Assembly (NCBI GenBank): GCA_030611115.1
Contig: JAUWQK010000054.1
Coordinates: forward strand, 1 to 8,137
Direction: 5' to 3'
Length of the DNA: 8,137 nucleotides
From: Deltaproteobacteria bacterium
Lineage (GTDB): Bacteria > Desulfobacterota > Desulfobacteria > Desulfobacterales > ETH-SRB1
Shown piece after piece: positions 1 to 6,698 of this stretch. The position numbers and the translations under genes were made by a program. The notes under the pieces are model-generated. The model did no database searches. It saw only the letters and a list, made by a program, of their open reading frames with translations, and was not told the DNA's origin. Every line of letters starts with the position of its first letter. Position 1 is the first letter of the stretch.

Positions 1-20
1 TGGACTTGATTTTATAAACT

Positions 21-52
21 AAAAAAGGACTTAGAAAGTTGCCTAAGTCCTT
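21..52 (-). terminator. Intrinsic terminator ending the lon/tRNA-Val/tRNA-Asp transcript
   Basis: Read on the minus strand, a perfect 10-bp stem (AAGGACTTAG / CTAAGTCCTT, plus positions 25-34 and 43-52) encloses an 8-nt loop and runs straight into a T tract (complement of the A run at 21-26). This is the classical rho-independent layout. It begins 8 nt past the CCA end of tRNA-Asp, so it should end the minus-strand transcript carrying the two tRNAs and any read-through from lon. Confidence 0.9.
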
Positions 53-60
53 GTTATTGT

Positions 61-138
61 TGGCGGGAGTGACGAGACTTGAACTCGCGACCTCCGGCTT
101 GACAGGCCGGCGCTCTAACCAAACTGAGCTACACCCCC
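61..138 (-). tRNA. tRNA-Asp (anticodon GTC)
   Basis: A full cloverleaf folds on the minus strand: 7-bp acceptor (GGGGGTG with CACTCCC, one G-U), 4-bp D stem with a 10-nt loop, anticodon stem CCGGC/GCCGG round loop CTGTCAA (anticodon at plus 101-103), 5-nt variable loop, T stem with TTCAAGT loop, discriminator G and an encoded CCA (61-63). Discriminator G fits the aspartate identity set. It lies 3 nt downstream of tRNA-Val, so the two must be cut from one precursor, and just upstream of an intrinsic terminator. Confidence 0.97.
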
Positions 139-141
139 ACA

Positions 142-217
142 TGGTAGGCGGAACAGGGCTTGAACCTGTGACCCTCGGCTTGTAAGGCCGATGCTCTCCC
201 AACTGAGCTACCCGCCC
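142..217 (-). tRNA. tRNA-Val (anticodon TAC)
   Basis: A 76-nt cloverleaf on the minus strand: acceptor GGGCGGG with TCCGCCT (G-U pairs at both ends), D stem GCTC/GAGC, anticodon stem TCGGC/GCCGA round loop CTTACAA (anticodon at plus 182-184), variable loop GGGTC, T arm ACAGG-TTCAAGC-CCTGT, discriminator A and an encoded CCA (142-144). It is the first of a Val-Asp pair and starts 82 nt after the lon stop codon. It could be expressed from its own promoter in that gap or by read-through from lon. Confidence 0.97.
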
Positions 218-256
218 GAACGGTCTTATTCTAATATCTTTTTCAAAAAAGAATTT

Positions 257-285
257 TAAGTACTAATTATTTAGCGTTATGTCAA
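257..285 (-). promoter_or_regulatory. Possible promoter for the tRNA-Val/tRNA-Asp pair
   Basis: Between the lon stop and tRNA-Val the minus strand carries a perfect -35 hexamer TTGACA (plus 280-285). At 17-nt spacing there is only TACTTA (257-262), a poor -10 match, followed by an AT-rich run. The consensus -35 in the right place suggests a dedicated tRNA promoter, but the weak -10 keeps this tentative. Confidence 0.25.
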
Positions 286-299
286 GGTTAAACCTAAGA

Positions 300-2744
300 T
301 TAAATAATAGCTGTTTCCTGATCGAATTTTTTTGACTTTGGTATCATCATTTCAAAAGGAATATCATCTTTCTTGAAAAGTGTATCTCCCTCATTAAGTA
401 TCAGAGAATAAGACAAAACATCATCCATATGATCCGCCAGAACAATGTCTATCTGCTTTAATATTATAGATGGTATTTCCTTTATATCGTTTTCGTTTTC
501 TTTGGGAATAATTACTTTTTTAATTCCCCCTCTATGGGCAGCCAGAATTTTTTCTTTTAATCCCCCAATTGCGAGGATTCTTCCACGTAGAGTGATTTCT
601 CCGGTCATGGCAATATCCCGGTAAACGGGCATTTTCGTTAGAGCTGAGACTATGGACGTGCATATGGAAATGCCTGCAGAAGGGCCGTCCTTTGGTATGG
701 CTCCTTCAGGAACATGTATATGAATATCATACTTTTTATAAAACTCGTTATCAATCATAAGTCTATCGGTGCGTGAGCGAACATAGCTTACGGCAGCCTG
801 GGCGGATTCTTTCATTACATCCCCCAGTTTGCCGGTCATGATAACCTTACCCTTACCAGGCATAATCAAAGTTTCAATACAAAGCAGATCACCACCCACC
901 TGTGTCCAGGCAAGCCCTGTAACGATACCTATCTGATCCTTTTCCTCTACCTGGCCATGTCTGAAGCGAGGCGGCCCAAAGTATTTTTGCAGAGATTTTT
1001 CTGTTATATTAAATGTGTTTTTATCTTTATTTTTTACAACCTTACGTGAAATCTTGCGACATATGGAAGCGATCTCACGTTCTAAATTTCTTACGCCTGC
1101 TTCACGAGTGTAAAACCGTATAATTGAATAAATTGAGTTTTTAGAAAATCCTATATTTTTACCTTCAAGCCCGTTCATTCTTATTTGTTTAGTTATAAGA
1201 AAATCCTTGGCTATATGATATTTTTCAAATTCAGTATAGCTTGACAGGCGTATAATTTCCATCCTGTCCTGAAGAGGAAGAGGTATTTCCGGCAAGGTAT
1301 TTGCGGTTGTGATAAAAAGAATATCTGTAAGATCATAGTCCACATCCAGGTAATGATCATTAAAGCTGAAATTTTGTTCCGGATCAAGTACCTCAAGAAG
1401 AGCGGCTGAAGGGTCGCCACGAAAATCCATACTCATTTTATCTACTTCATCGAGACAGAATACCGGATTATTTACGCCGACTTTTTTCAGGGACTGGATG
1501 ATTTTGCCGGGCATTGCGCCTATATAAGTACGCCTGTGTCCACGAATTTCCGCTTCATCTCTGACGCCTCCCAGTGAAAGACGAATAAATTTTCTTCCTG
1601 TAGCTCTTGCAACAGATTTGGCAAGCGAAGTCTTCCCAACACCAGGAGGGCCGACAAAACAAAGTATAGGACCGCGTACCTTTTTGACAAGTGCCTGGAC
1701 TGCAAGATATTCAAGTATGCGTTCCTTTGGTTTCTCAAGACCGTAATGATCTTCATTTAGAATTTTCTCTGCTTCATCAAGATTATTAAGCACCCTGCTG
1801 CGGTCAAACCAGGGAAGACTTATCATCCATTCAATATAATTTCGAACTACAGTTGCTTCAGCCGACATCGGGGTCATCATCTTGAGTTTTCTGAGTTCTT
1901 GCCTTGCTTTAGCTGCCGCCTCCTTAGACATTCTCTTCCGTTTGATCTGTTTTTCAAGTTCTTTGAGTTCGTCACTTGGGCCTTCTTCAGCTCCCATCTC
2001 CTTTTTTATGGCCCGCATCTGTTCATTCAAATAATAACTCTTCTGAGTTTTCTCCATCTGCTCTTTTACACGGGATTTTATCCTCTTATCCATGTTAAAA
2101 ATATCGATTTCCATTTTTATCAGGCCAAGAAGGATAGAAAGCCGCTTGCCGGGAGAAAAGGTTTCCAGAAGATGCTGTTTATCCTCAATCTTGAATGCAA
2201 AATGAGCAGCTACGGTATCTGCCAACTGAGATGGATTGGATACGACAGAGATATTGCCCACAAGTTCCTTAGAAATATTCTTTGACAGATTGGCATATTC
2301 CTCAAAGCTATCAATAACAGCTCTGCTAAGCGCAACACCTTCTGCAACTGAAATTTTCGGCTCAACTACCGGCTCAACATCCACGCTGAAAAAGTCATTA
2401 TCCTGAATAAAGCGCTTTATGCGTCCCCTTGATTTTCCCTCAACAAGAGCCTTTACCGTGCCGTCAGGGAGCTTAAGCAGTTGAAGCACTTTCCCAAAAA
2501 CACCAATAGAATTAATATCCTTCTCACGAGGATTATCAATACCTACCTTTTTTTGTGAGGCAAGAAAAATATTTTTGTCTTTATTCATTGCATCGGCAAG
2601 CGCGTTTATGGATTTTGTCCGTCCAACAAAAAGAGGAGCCACCATATGAGGGAAAACCACAATATCCCTTAAAGGTAAAAGCGGGAGCTTTTGTTTTGGC
2701 TGATCCGGCATGTCTTCCTTGAAAATTTTTGGGAAATTTATCAT
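300..2744 (-). CDS. lon: Lon ATP-dependent serine protease (LonA type)
   Basis: Cytoplasmic AAA+ protease that unfolds and degrades misfolded proteins and short-lived regulators. All LonA parts are present in 814 residues (E. coli Lon has 784): N-terminal substrate domain (about 18-210, opening [17 protein letters not shown]), helical/coiled-coil linker (about 225-300), AAA+ module with Walker A GPPGVGKT (365-372), Walker B FCLDEVDK (429-436), sensor-1 Asn482, Arg finger Arg494 and sensor-2 Arg552, then the protease domain with catalytic Ser689 (PKDGPSAG) and Lys732 (GGLKEK). No key residue is missing. The first ATG (2744) has no Shine-Dalgarno; an in-frame ATG at 2711 follows AAGGA closely and would give 803 residues, so the start is uncertain by 11 codons. 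The gene lies 320 bp downstream of clpX behind a repeat-rich spacer, with a -10-like TATTAT in the AT-rich leader but no convincing -35 or sigma32 site. Confidence 0.98.
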   Translation of the reverse strand: MINFPKIFKEDMPDQPKQKLPLLPLRDIVVFPHMVAPLFVGRTKSINALADAMNKDKNIFLASQKKVGIDNPREKDINSIGVFGKVLQLLKLPDGTVKALVEGKSRGRIKRFIQDNDFFSVDVEPVVEPKISVAEGVALSRAVIDSFEEYANLSKNISKELVGNISVVSNPSQLADTVAAHFAFKIEDKQHLLETFSPGKRLSILLGLIKMEIDIFNMDKRIKSRVKEQMEKTQKSYYLNEQMRAIKKEMGAEEGPSDELKELEKQIKRKRMSKEAAAKARQELRKLKMMTPMSAEATVVRNYIEWMISLPWFDRSRVLNNLDEAEKILNEDHYGLEKPKERILEYLAVQALVKKVRGPILCFVGPPGVGKTSLAKSVARATGRKFIRLSLGGVRDEAEIRGHRRTYIGAMPGKIIQSLKKVGVNNPVFCLDEVDKMSMDFRGDPSAALLEVLDPEQNFSFNDHYLDVDYDLTDILFITTANTLPEIPLPLQDRMEIIRLSSYTEFEKYHIAKDFLITKQIRMNGLEGKNIGFSKNSIYSIIRFYTREAGVRNLEREIASICRKISRKVVKNKDKNTFNITEKSLQKYFGPPRFRHGQVEEKDQIGIVTGLAWTQVGGDLLCIETLIMPGKGKVIMTGKLGDVMKESAQAAVSYVRSRTDRLMIDNEFYKKYDIHIHVPEGAIPKDGPSAGISICTSIVSALTKMPVYRDIAMTGEITLRGRILAIGGLKEKILAAHRGGIKKVIIPKENENDIKEIPSIILKQIDIVLADHMDDVLSYSLILNEGDTLFKKDDIPFEMMIPKSKKFDQETAII

Positions 2745-2790
2745 TAGTAATACAACTATCTTATATTTAAAGTTTTATAATAACAGTTTG

Positions 2791-3046
2791 GCCACAAAGG
2801 CACTAAGACACTAATGTCGTGTCATGCGTGAAATATCGTATCAGACACTCGTCATTCCCGCAAAGGCGGGAATCCATTCCTCGATCAAGTCGAGGACAAG
2901 CATTTCTGACTATTTCGGTGCTTCTGAATTCCCACCTTCGCGGGAATAACAACCATATTTGCGACACTATATAGATGACAGGACACTAATCTGAACCGGG
3001 TTTTTAAAATTTATATCCTTTCTTTGAGCCTTTGTGTCTTTGTGGC
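2791..3046. repeat. Imperfect inverted repeat (CCACAAAG type) spanning the clpX-lon spacer
   Basis: The 320-bp clpX-lon gap holds no gene. Its outer edges are inverted copies of a CCACAAAG-type repeat: left arm GCCACAAAGGCACTAAGACA (from 2791) and, on the other strand, right arm GCCACAAAGACACAAAGGCT (ending at 3046), differing at about 5 of 24 positions. Each arm is itself a string of degenerate CACAAAG units. From memory such repeats are common between genes in Desulfobacterota and other environmental genomes. The right arm lies 18 bp past the clpX stop. A second, REP-like repeat pair sits inside. Confidence 0.75.
2851..2950. repeat. REP-like palindrome pair (ATTCCC-N8-GGGAAT twice) with a central hairpin
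   Basis: Two 20-bp palindromic units of the form ATTCCC-N8-GGGAAT lie at 2854-2873 and 2928-2947, and are inverted relative to each other (GTCATTCCCGC on the left, GTTATTCCCGC read from the right). Between them is a third hairpin, TCCTCGA-TCAAG-TCGAGGA (2878-2896). The arrangement resembles bipartite REP/BIME or small MITE elements. The core has the same form as the Neisseria dRS3 consensus, although the host here is clearly different. It is non-coding. It could form strong hairpins in the clpX-lon transcript and may reduce read-through or stabilise the clpX 3' end. Confidence 0.75.
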
Positions 3047-3064
3047 TGAACTACTACGAAAAAT

Positions 3065-4309
3065 CTACGCCTGTTTCTTTGTCTGCTCATACAACAGGAT
3101 CGGATCTTCCTTATTCAGCACAACATCTTCACCTATCACGCATTCCTTTACATTTTCGATAGAAGGAATTTCAAACATAATATCCAACATGCAGTTCTCC
3201 AGTATTGAGCGAAGTCCTCTTGCACCTGATTTTCGTTTCGAGGACTCCTTGGCAATAGCTGCAATAGCGCTGTCTGTAAATCTCAGGTTTACTCCTTCAA
3301 ACTCAAAAAGTTTTTTGAACTGCTTGATCAAAGCATTCTTTGGTTCTTTAAGTATTCTAATCAGCGCAACATCATTTAATTCATCAAGTGTAGCAATTAC
3401 CGGCAAACGACCGACAAATTCCGGAATAAGACCAAATTTTACAAGGTCATCAGGTTGAACCATTCTAAGGATATCTCCAATACTTTTTTCTTTCTGTTTG
3501 AGAATTTCTGCGCCAAAACCCATAACTTTTGAGCCGAGCCGACGCTTGATTATCTGTTCAAGGCCGGTAAAGGTTCCACCGCAAATAAAAAGTATGTTGG
3601 AAGTATCGACTTTGACAAAATCCTGCTGAGGATGCTTTCTGCCCCCCTTAGGCGGAACACTTGCAGTGGTCCCCTCTACAATCTTTAATAATGCCTGCTG
3701 AACTCCTTCCCCTGAAACATCACGTGTAATAGAAGGATTGTCGGACTTTCGTGCAATCTTGTCAATTTCATCAATATAAACGATTCCTCGCTTGGCCTTC
3801 TCAACATCGTAATCGGCATTTTGGAGTAATGAAAGGATAATGTTTTCAACATCTTCACCGACATATCCTGCTTCTGTAAGGCTTGTAGCATCTGCTATTG
3901 TAAATGGAACATCAAGAAATCTGGCGAGTGTCTGTGCAAGCAAAGTCTTTCCGCAGCCGGTAGGCCCTATCAGAAGAATATTGCTTTTCTGGATTTCTAT
4001 ATCTCCTGTTCCAACCGAAGAATCCAGCCTTTTATAATGATTGTAAACAGCAACGGAAAGAACCTTTTTTGCAGTATCCTGTTCAATCACATAATCATCA
4101 AGCATTGCTGTAATTTCTTTTGGAGCTAAGATCTGCTCTGTTTCTCCTGTGGCTTTTTCGCTTTCCTCATCAATAATTTCGCTGCAAAGCTGAATGCACT
4201 CATCGCATATATATACTGCCGGTCCGGCAATCAGCTTGGTAACTTCCTTCTGATTTTTGCCGCAAAATGAACAGAAAAGATTATCGTTCATGTCTCCCTT
4301 TTTTGCCAT
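3065..4309 (-). CDS. clpX: ClpX, ATP-dependent unfoldase subunit of ClpXP
   Basis: AAA+ unfoldase that recognises tagged substrates and threads them into ClpP. The 414 residues are full length. The N-terminal zinc domain has Cys13, Cys16, Cys35 and Cys38. The AAA+ core has Walker A GPTGCGKT (115-122), pore loop GYVGED (148-153), Walker B VYIDEIDK (177-184), the RKH loop (224-226), Arg finger Arg301 in PEFVGR and sensor-2 Arg367 in GARGLR. The ClpP-docking tripeptide, usually IGF or LGF, reads MGF here (263-265). The start ATG has a strong GGAGG with 6-nt spacing inside the last clpP codons and lies 1 nt after the clpP stop, so the two are probably translationally coupled. A second ATG at codon 7 is also preceded by a purine-rich stretch but is less likely. 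ClpX should act with the ClpP encoded just upstream. Confidence 0.98.
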   Translation of the reverse strand: MAKKGDMNDNLFCSFCGKNQKEVTKLIAGPAVYICDECIQLCSEIIDEESEKATGETEQILAPKEITAMLDDYVIEQDTAKKVLSVAVYNHYKRLDSSVGTGDIEIQKSNILLIGPTGCGKTLLAQTLARFLDVPFTIADATSLTEAGYVGEDVENIILSLLQNADYDVEKAKRGIVYIDEIDKIARKSDNPSITRDVSGEGVQQALLKIVEGTTASVPPKGGRKHPQQDFVKVDTSNILFICGGTFTGLEQIIKRRLGSKVMGFGAEILKQKEKSIGDILRMVQPDDLVKFGLIPEFVGRLPVIATLDELNDVALIRILKEPKNALIKQFKKLFEFEGVNLRFTDSAIAAIAKESSKRKSGARGLRSILENCMLDIMFEIPSIENVKECVIGEDVVLNKEDPILLYEQTKKQA

Positions 4310-4310
4310 T

Positions 4311-4925
4311 TTACGCCTCCGTATTTTTTAAATGGTCCAGGTCGTCCCTGTTAATGATTACGTGATCTATGAGCCCGTATTCCTTTGCCTCATCACCTGC
4401 CATGAAGAAATCCCGATCAGTATCAAACTGTATTTGTTCAAGATCCTTGCCTGTATGAAATGCTAATATTTTATTCAAGGTTTCCTTCATGCGAAGGATT
4501 TCTTTGGCCTGGATTGCAATATCCGAGGCCTGCCCCTGAAACCCCCCCATAGGCTGGTGGATTAAAATTCTCGAGTTAGGCAGGGAATAACGCTTTTCTT
4601 TTGCACCGGCAGTAAGTAAAACCGCACCCATACTGGCAGCCTGCCCCACACATACTGTTGCGATATCAGGTTTAATGTACTGCATGGTATCATATACAGC
4701 CAAACCGGCTGTAACCAATCCACCGGGGGTGTTTATATAAAAATTTATATCCTTATCAGGATCTTCTGATTCAAGAAAAAGGAGCTGCGCAATTAAAAGA
4801 TTTGCGATCTCATCATTTATAGGTGATCCAAGAAAAATTATTCTGTCCTTGAGCAGCCTGGAGTATATATCATAGGCACGCTCTCCTCTGCTGCTTTGTT
4901 CAATTACCATGGGTATTAATGGCAA
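4311..4925 (-). CDS. clpP: ClpP, ATP-dependent Clp protease proteolytic subunit
   Basis: Serine peptidase that forms the double-heptamer degradation chamber used by ClpX. The 204 residues carry the full catalytic triad: Ser98 (GQAASMGA), His123 (LIHQP) and Asp172 (DRDFF). The N terminus is short ([10 protein letters not shown]) and lacks the long propeptide of the E. coli enzyme. The start codon is TTG: it follows AAAGGAG at a 7-nt spacing, whereas the first ATG, at codon 6, has no ribosome binding site and would remove residues that family members usually keep. The Shine-Dalgarno lies within the last codons of tig, whose stop is 2 nt before the TTG; clpX begins 1 nt after the clpP stop. This packing indicates coupled translation of tig, clpP and clpX. 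Confidence 0.98.
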   Translation of the reverse strand: MPLIPMVIEQSSRGERAYDIYSRLLKDRIIFLGSPINDEIANLLIAQLLFLESEDPDKDINFYINTPGGLVTAGLAVYDTMQYIKPDIATVCVGQAASMGAVLLTAGAKEKRYSLPNSRILIHQPMGGFQGQASDIAIQAKEILRMKETLNKILAFHTGKDLEQIQFDTDRDFFMAGDEAKEYGLIDHVIINRDDLDHLKNTEA

Positions 4926-4927
4926 AA

Positions 4928-6253
4928 CTATTCTCCTTTAGTGTTTTTTGATTCCGATTCAGGTTCCACAATTTCCTGGCTGCTGTTTTCAATAATAAGC
5001 TTTATAACTTTTTTTTCAAGCAGAGATGTTTTAAAAAGTTCAATATTACTACCTTTCTGCTCGTAAAAATTCTTTATTTCTTCAACAGGTCTGTTAAAGG
5101 CTTCAGCCATATTCTTATAGCCGTTTTCCAGATCTTCGTCAGAAAGGGTCAGATTTTCCTGCTCAACTATTTTTTTCAGGATCAGACGACGTCTTACCTG
5201 TTTTATCGCAGTATCCCGATATTTTTCAGCAAGATCTTCTTTTGTCAGACTGCGCTCTTCCAAAGACGAGCCATGGTATGTAAGAGTCCTCTCAACTTCT
5301 TCAATTATGCCCGCAAGCTCAAAAGCAATCAAAGAATCAGGCACCTCAAAGTTTATTTTCTCCAACAATGCAGTGAAAATCTGCTCTTGCACTTCCTGAT
5401 CAGATCTTTTTTCATAACCTTTTAATAAGTTGCTGCTTATTTCCTCCTTCAACTGTCCCAACGTTTCATATTTGCCAAGATCTTTTGCAAACTCATCATC
5501 GATTTCAGGGAGCACAACTTCCCTTATTCCATTTAGTTTTACATTAAATGTTATTTCAAGATTAGCAACTTTATTATTAAAATAATCTTTAGGAAAATGT
5601 ACTTTAACTTCCCTGGTTTCACCTGTGTTCATGCCAATCAATTGCTCATCAAATTCTTTTAAAATAGGCCCATCACCTATCTTTAATGTAAAATTCTCTG
5701 TTTTCTGGGTTTCTGCAAATGGCTTGCCGTCTTTAAATCCTTCATAATCTACAAGGACAAAATCTCCCTCCTGCGCCGGACGATCTTCTTCGAGGGTTTT
5801 TTGTTGAGCCAGGTTTTTCTGAAGCATTTTAAGCTGTGCATCCATTTCTTCAGCACTAACCTTGTATAGATTTTTCTTAAGAGTTAATCCCTTGAAATCA
5901 ACAGTTTCAATTTCAGGTTCTATCTCAACAGTAGCATCATATTTATATGGTCCCTTTCCATCCACGATAGGAGGCTTGATCTCAGGTCTTCCAACGATGT
6001 TCAGCTCTGCCTCCTTGATAGCATCTATAAGGGATTCCTGAATCAATTTTGAAGAAACATCGGCATTGACATCCTTTTTATACAACCTCTCCAAAACCGT
6101 CCTGGGGGTCTTTCCAGGCCGGAAACCCTTTACCTTGGCATTTTTCTTCAAGTCCTTATAAGCCTTGTCCAGCTCACCGACAACAACCTTTTCAGGGATT
6201 TCAATATGCAGTACCTTTTTAACGGTACTCAAATCTTCAACTGTAACTTGCAT
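4928..6253 (-). CDS. tig: Trigger factor, ribosome-associated chaperone and peptidyl-prolyl isomerase
   Basis: Binds the ribosome exit tunnel and shields nascent chains; its middle domain is an FKBP-type prolyl isomerase. Three domains are visible in 441 residues: the ribosome-binding N domain with the signature GFRPGKTP (43-50), the FKBP domain (about 160-245, from [12 protein letters not shown] to the [13 protein letters not shown] strand), and a long helical C-terminal chaperone domain ending in an acidic tail. The usual length is 430-450. The start ATG follows AAAGGA at 5-nt spacing. It begins 40 nt after the 3' end of tRNA-Leu with no terminator between, so it is probably co-transcribed with the tRNA and released by tRNA 3' processing. 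Its last codons hold the clpP Shine-Dalgarno. Confidence 0.98.
   Translation of the reverse strand: MQVTVEDLSTVKKVLHIEIPEKVVVGELDKAYKDLKKNAKVKGFRPGKTPRTVLERLYKKDVNADVSSKLIQESLIDAIKEAELNIVGRPEIKPPIVDGKGPYKYDATVEIEPEIETVDFKGLTLKKNLYKVSAEEMDAQLKMLQKNLAQQKTLEEDRPAQEGDFVLVDYEGFKDGKPFAETQKTENFTLKIGDGPILKEFDEQLIGMNTGETREVKVHFPKDYFNNKVANLEITFNVKLNGIREVVLPEIDDEFAKDLGKYETLGQLKEEISSNLLKGYEKRSDQEVQEQIFTALLEKINFEVPDSLIAFELAGIIEEVERTLTYHGSSLEERSLTKEDLAEKYRDTAIKQVRRRLILKKIVEQENLTLSDEDLENGYKNMAEAFNRPVEEIKNFYEQKGSNIELFKTSLLEKKVIKLIIENSSQEIVEPESESKNTKGE
4933..4939 (-). promoter_or_regulatory. Shine-Dalgarno that fixes the TTG start of clpP
   Basis: The minus strand reads AAAGGAG here, followed by 7 nt and then TTG. 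The motif forms the final sense codons of tig (AAA GGA GAA TAG). No comparable motif precedes the later ATG at codon 6 of clpP, so this site decides the start. Confidence 0.85.
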
Positions 6254-6293
6254 AAGTTTCCTTTCTTTTTTCCACCTATAAATTAATTTTGAC

Positions 6294-6380
6294 TGGTGCG
6301 AGAGGGGAGAGTTGAACTCCCAATCTGTTGCCAGAGCTGGATCCTAAGTCCAGTGCGTCTACCAATTTCGCCACTCTCGC
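6294..6380 (-). tRNA. tRNA-Leu (anticodon TAG)
   Basis: An 87-nt class II tRNA on the minus strand: acceptor GCGAGAG/CTCTCGC, D arm GCG...CGC with the GGTAGA loop, anticodon stem CTGGA/TCCAG round CTTAGGA (anticodon at plus 6344-6346), a long variable arm (TCTG-GCAA-CAGA) typical of leucine, T arm GGGAG-TTCAACT-CTCCC, discriminator A and an encoded CCA (6294-6296). It heads the tig-clpP-clpX cluster; a leucine tRNA directly before tig is, from memory, a recurring arrangement in Desulfobacterota. Confidence 0.97.
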
Positions 6381-6422
6381 ATATTTTTAACCTATGTTTT
6401 ATATTTGACATTACGCTCGATA

Positions 6423-6451
6423 ATATTAAACTATACCTCGAAAGGTTGCAA
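6423..6451 (-). promoter_or_regulatory. Possible promoter for the tRNA-Leu/tig operon
   Basis: On the minus strand TTGCAA (6446-6451) is followed after 17 nt by TAATAT (6423-6428); each matches four of six consensus bases. Because TTGCAA is its own reverse complement, the same hexamer also serves the plus-strand promoter described separately. A start near 6416 would give a leader of about 35 nt before tRNA-Leu. The match is modest, so this is inference. Confidence 0.3.
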
Positions 6452-6472
6452 GTTGCGGCCTTTCGAGGTATA
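6432..6472. repeat. Perfect 14-bp-arm palindrome in the divergent promoter region
   Basis: TATACCTCGAAAGG (6432-6445) and its exact reverse complement CCTTTCGAGGTATA (6459-6472) flank a 13-nt centre that includes the self-complementary TTGCAA. Neither side is followed by a T tract and no gene ends here, so it does not look like a terminator. The right arm contains the first four bases of a consensus -10 (TATAAT, 6469-6474), which makes an operator or a small mobile palindrome more likely. Confidence 0.7.
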
Positions 6473-6474
6473 AT
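6446..6474 (+). promoter_or_regulatory. Sigma70-like promoter TTGCAA-17-TATAAT facing the amidase gene
   Basis: The -35 TTGCAA (6446-6451, four of six) and a perfect -10 TATAAT (6469-6474) are 17 nt apart, the optimal spacing. Transcription would begin near 6481 and leave a leader of about 218 nt before the amidase start, containing two more inverted repeats. The promoter is embedded in the 14-bp-arm palindrome, so a protein bound there could block it. An alternative weaker amidase promoter lies closer to the gene. Confidence 0.5.
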
Positions 6475-6500
6475 ATACTAAAGTTTACCACGCCTCTATT

Positions 6501-6557
6501 TAGTGCCCGAACGAAAACTAAAAATTGGGAAAATCAGCAGCTTTCGTTCAGACACTA
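6501..6557. repeat. 57-bp palindromic element (19-bp arms, 19-nt centre)
   Basis: Left arm TAGTGCCCGAACGAAAACT (6501-6519) and right arm AGCTTTCGTTCAGACACTA (6539-6557) are inverted copies with 16 of 19 matches, separated by 19 nt. It begins and ends with TA. All three mismatches become G-U pairs if the minus strand is transcribed, so an uninterrupted 19-bp RNA stem can form on that strand only. It resembles short palindromic repeats of Desulfobacterota genomes, but I cannot name the family. Confidence 0.7.
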
Positions 6558-6571
6558 TTTATCAAAAAAAT

Positions 6572-6628
6572 AAGTTTCGCAACCCTCTATGCAGCAAAAG
6601 TTCTAAATAGGTAAAGGGAACGAAACTT
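6572..6628. repeat. Second inverted repeat, AAGTTTCG...CGAAACTT
   Basis: An 8-bp perfect outer stem (6572-6579 with 6621-6628) is followed by a small internal loop and four more pairs (CCCT at 6583-6586 with AGGG at 6615-6618). It is weaker than the neighbouring 57-bp palindrome but shares its GAACGAAA motif (6618-6625), so the two may be related. Confidence 0.5.
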
Positions 6629-6656
6629 GAATAACATAATTTATAAAAAATAATAT
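6627..6656 (+). promoter_or_regulatory. Alternative amidase promoter TTGAAT-18-TAATAT
   Basis: A -35-like TTGAAT (6627-6632) and a -10-like TAATAT (6651-6656) are 18 nt apart, each four of six. Start would be near 6663, giving a 36-nt leader. The surroundings are so AT-rich that such matches are expected by chance. Confidence 0.25.
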
Positions 6657-6698
6657 TAAACACTATTTGTGTCAAGTAAAATTGGGTAAATAGCTTTT

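Larger units (their letters stand above)
6381..6698. other. Divergent intergenic region, repeat-rich, no gene
   Basis: These 318 bp separate the leftward tRNA-Leu operon from the rightward amidase gene. No credible coding sequence is visible. The content is a 14-bp-arm palindrome (6432-6472), a 19-bp-arm palindrome (6501-6557), a weaker inverted repeat (6572-6628) and promoter-like hexamers. Every arm contains CGAAA or its complement. The 70 bp nearest the amidase are plain AT-rich sequence. Confidence 0.8.

Noticed and set aside
237..252. AT-only hairpin (TCTTTTTC/AAAAAAGA) after lon as a terminator
   Set aside because: It has no G-C core and no T tract placed after a stable stem; the real terminator is at 21-52.
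1899..2285. Plus-strand frame opposite lon, and similar frames opposite clpX (3024-3458, 3840-4037)
   Set aside because: They are antisense to strongly conserved domains, their translations look like reverse-complement shadows, and none has support as a gene.
2791..3046. CRISPR array in the clpX-lon spacer
   Set aside because: The repeats are inverted and irregular, with no set of equal direct repeats and spacers and no cas gene in the window.
6405..6410. Perfect TTGACA on the plus strand between tRNA-Leu and the amidase
   Set aside because: No -10-like hexamer lies at 15-19 nt spacing, and TTGCAA-17-TATAAT just downstream is better.
6432..6472. The 14-bp-arm palindrome as an intrinsic terminator
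   Set aside because: No T tract follows on either strand and both flanking genes transcribe away from it.
6296..6481. Plus-strand frame of 61 codons across tRNA-Leu
   Set aside because: Its first half is the antisense of a clear tRNA and the rest crosses the 14-bp-arm palindrome; there is no ribosome binding site.
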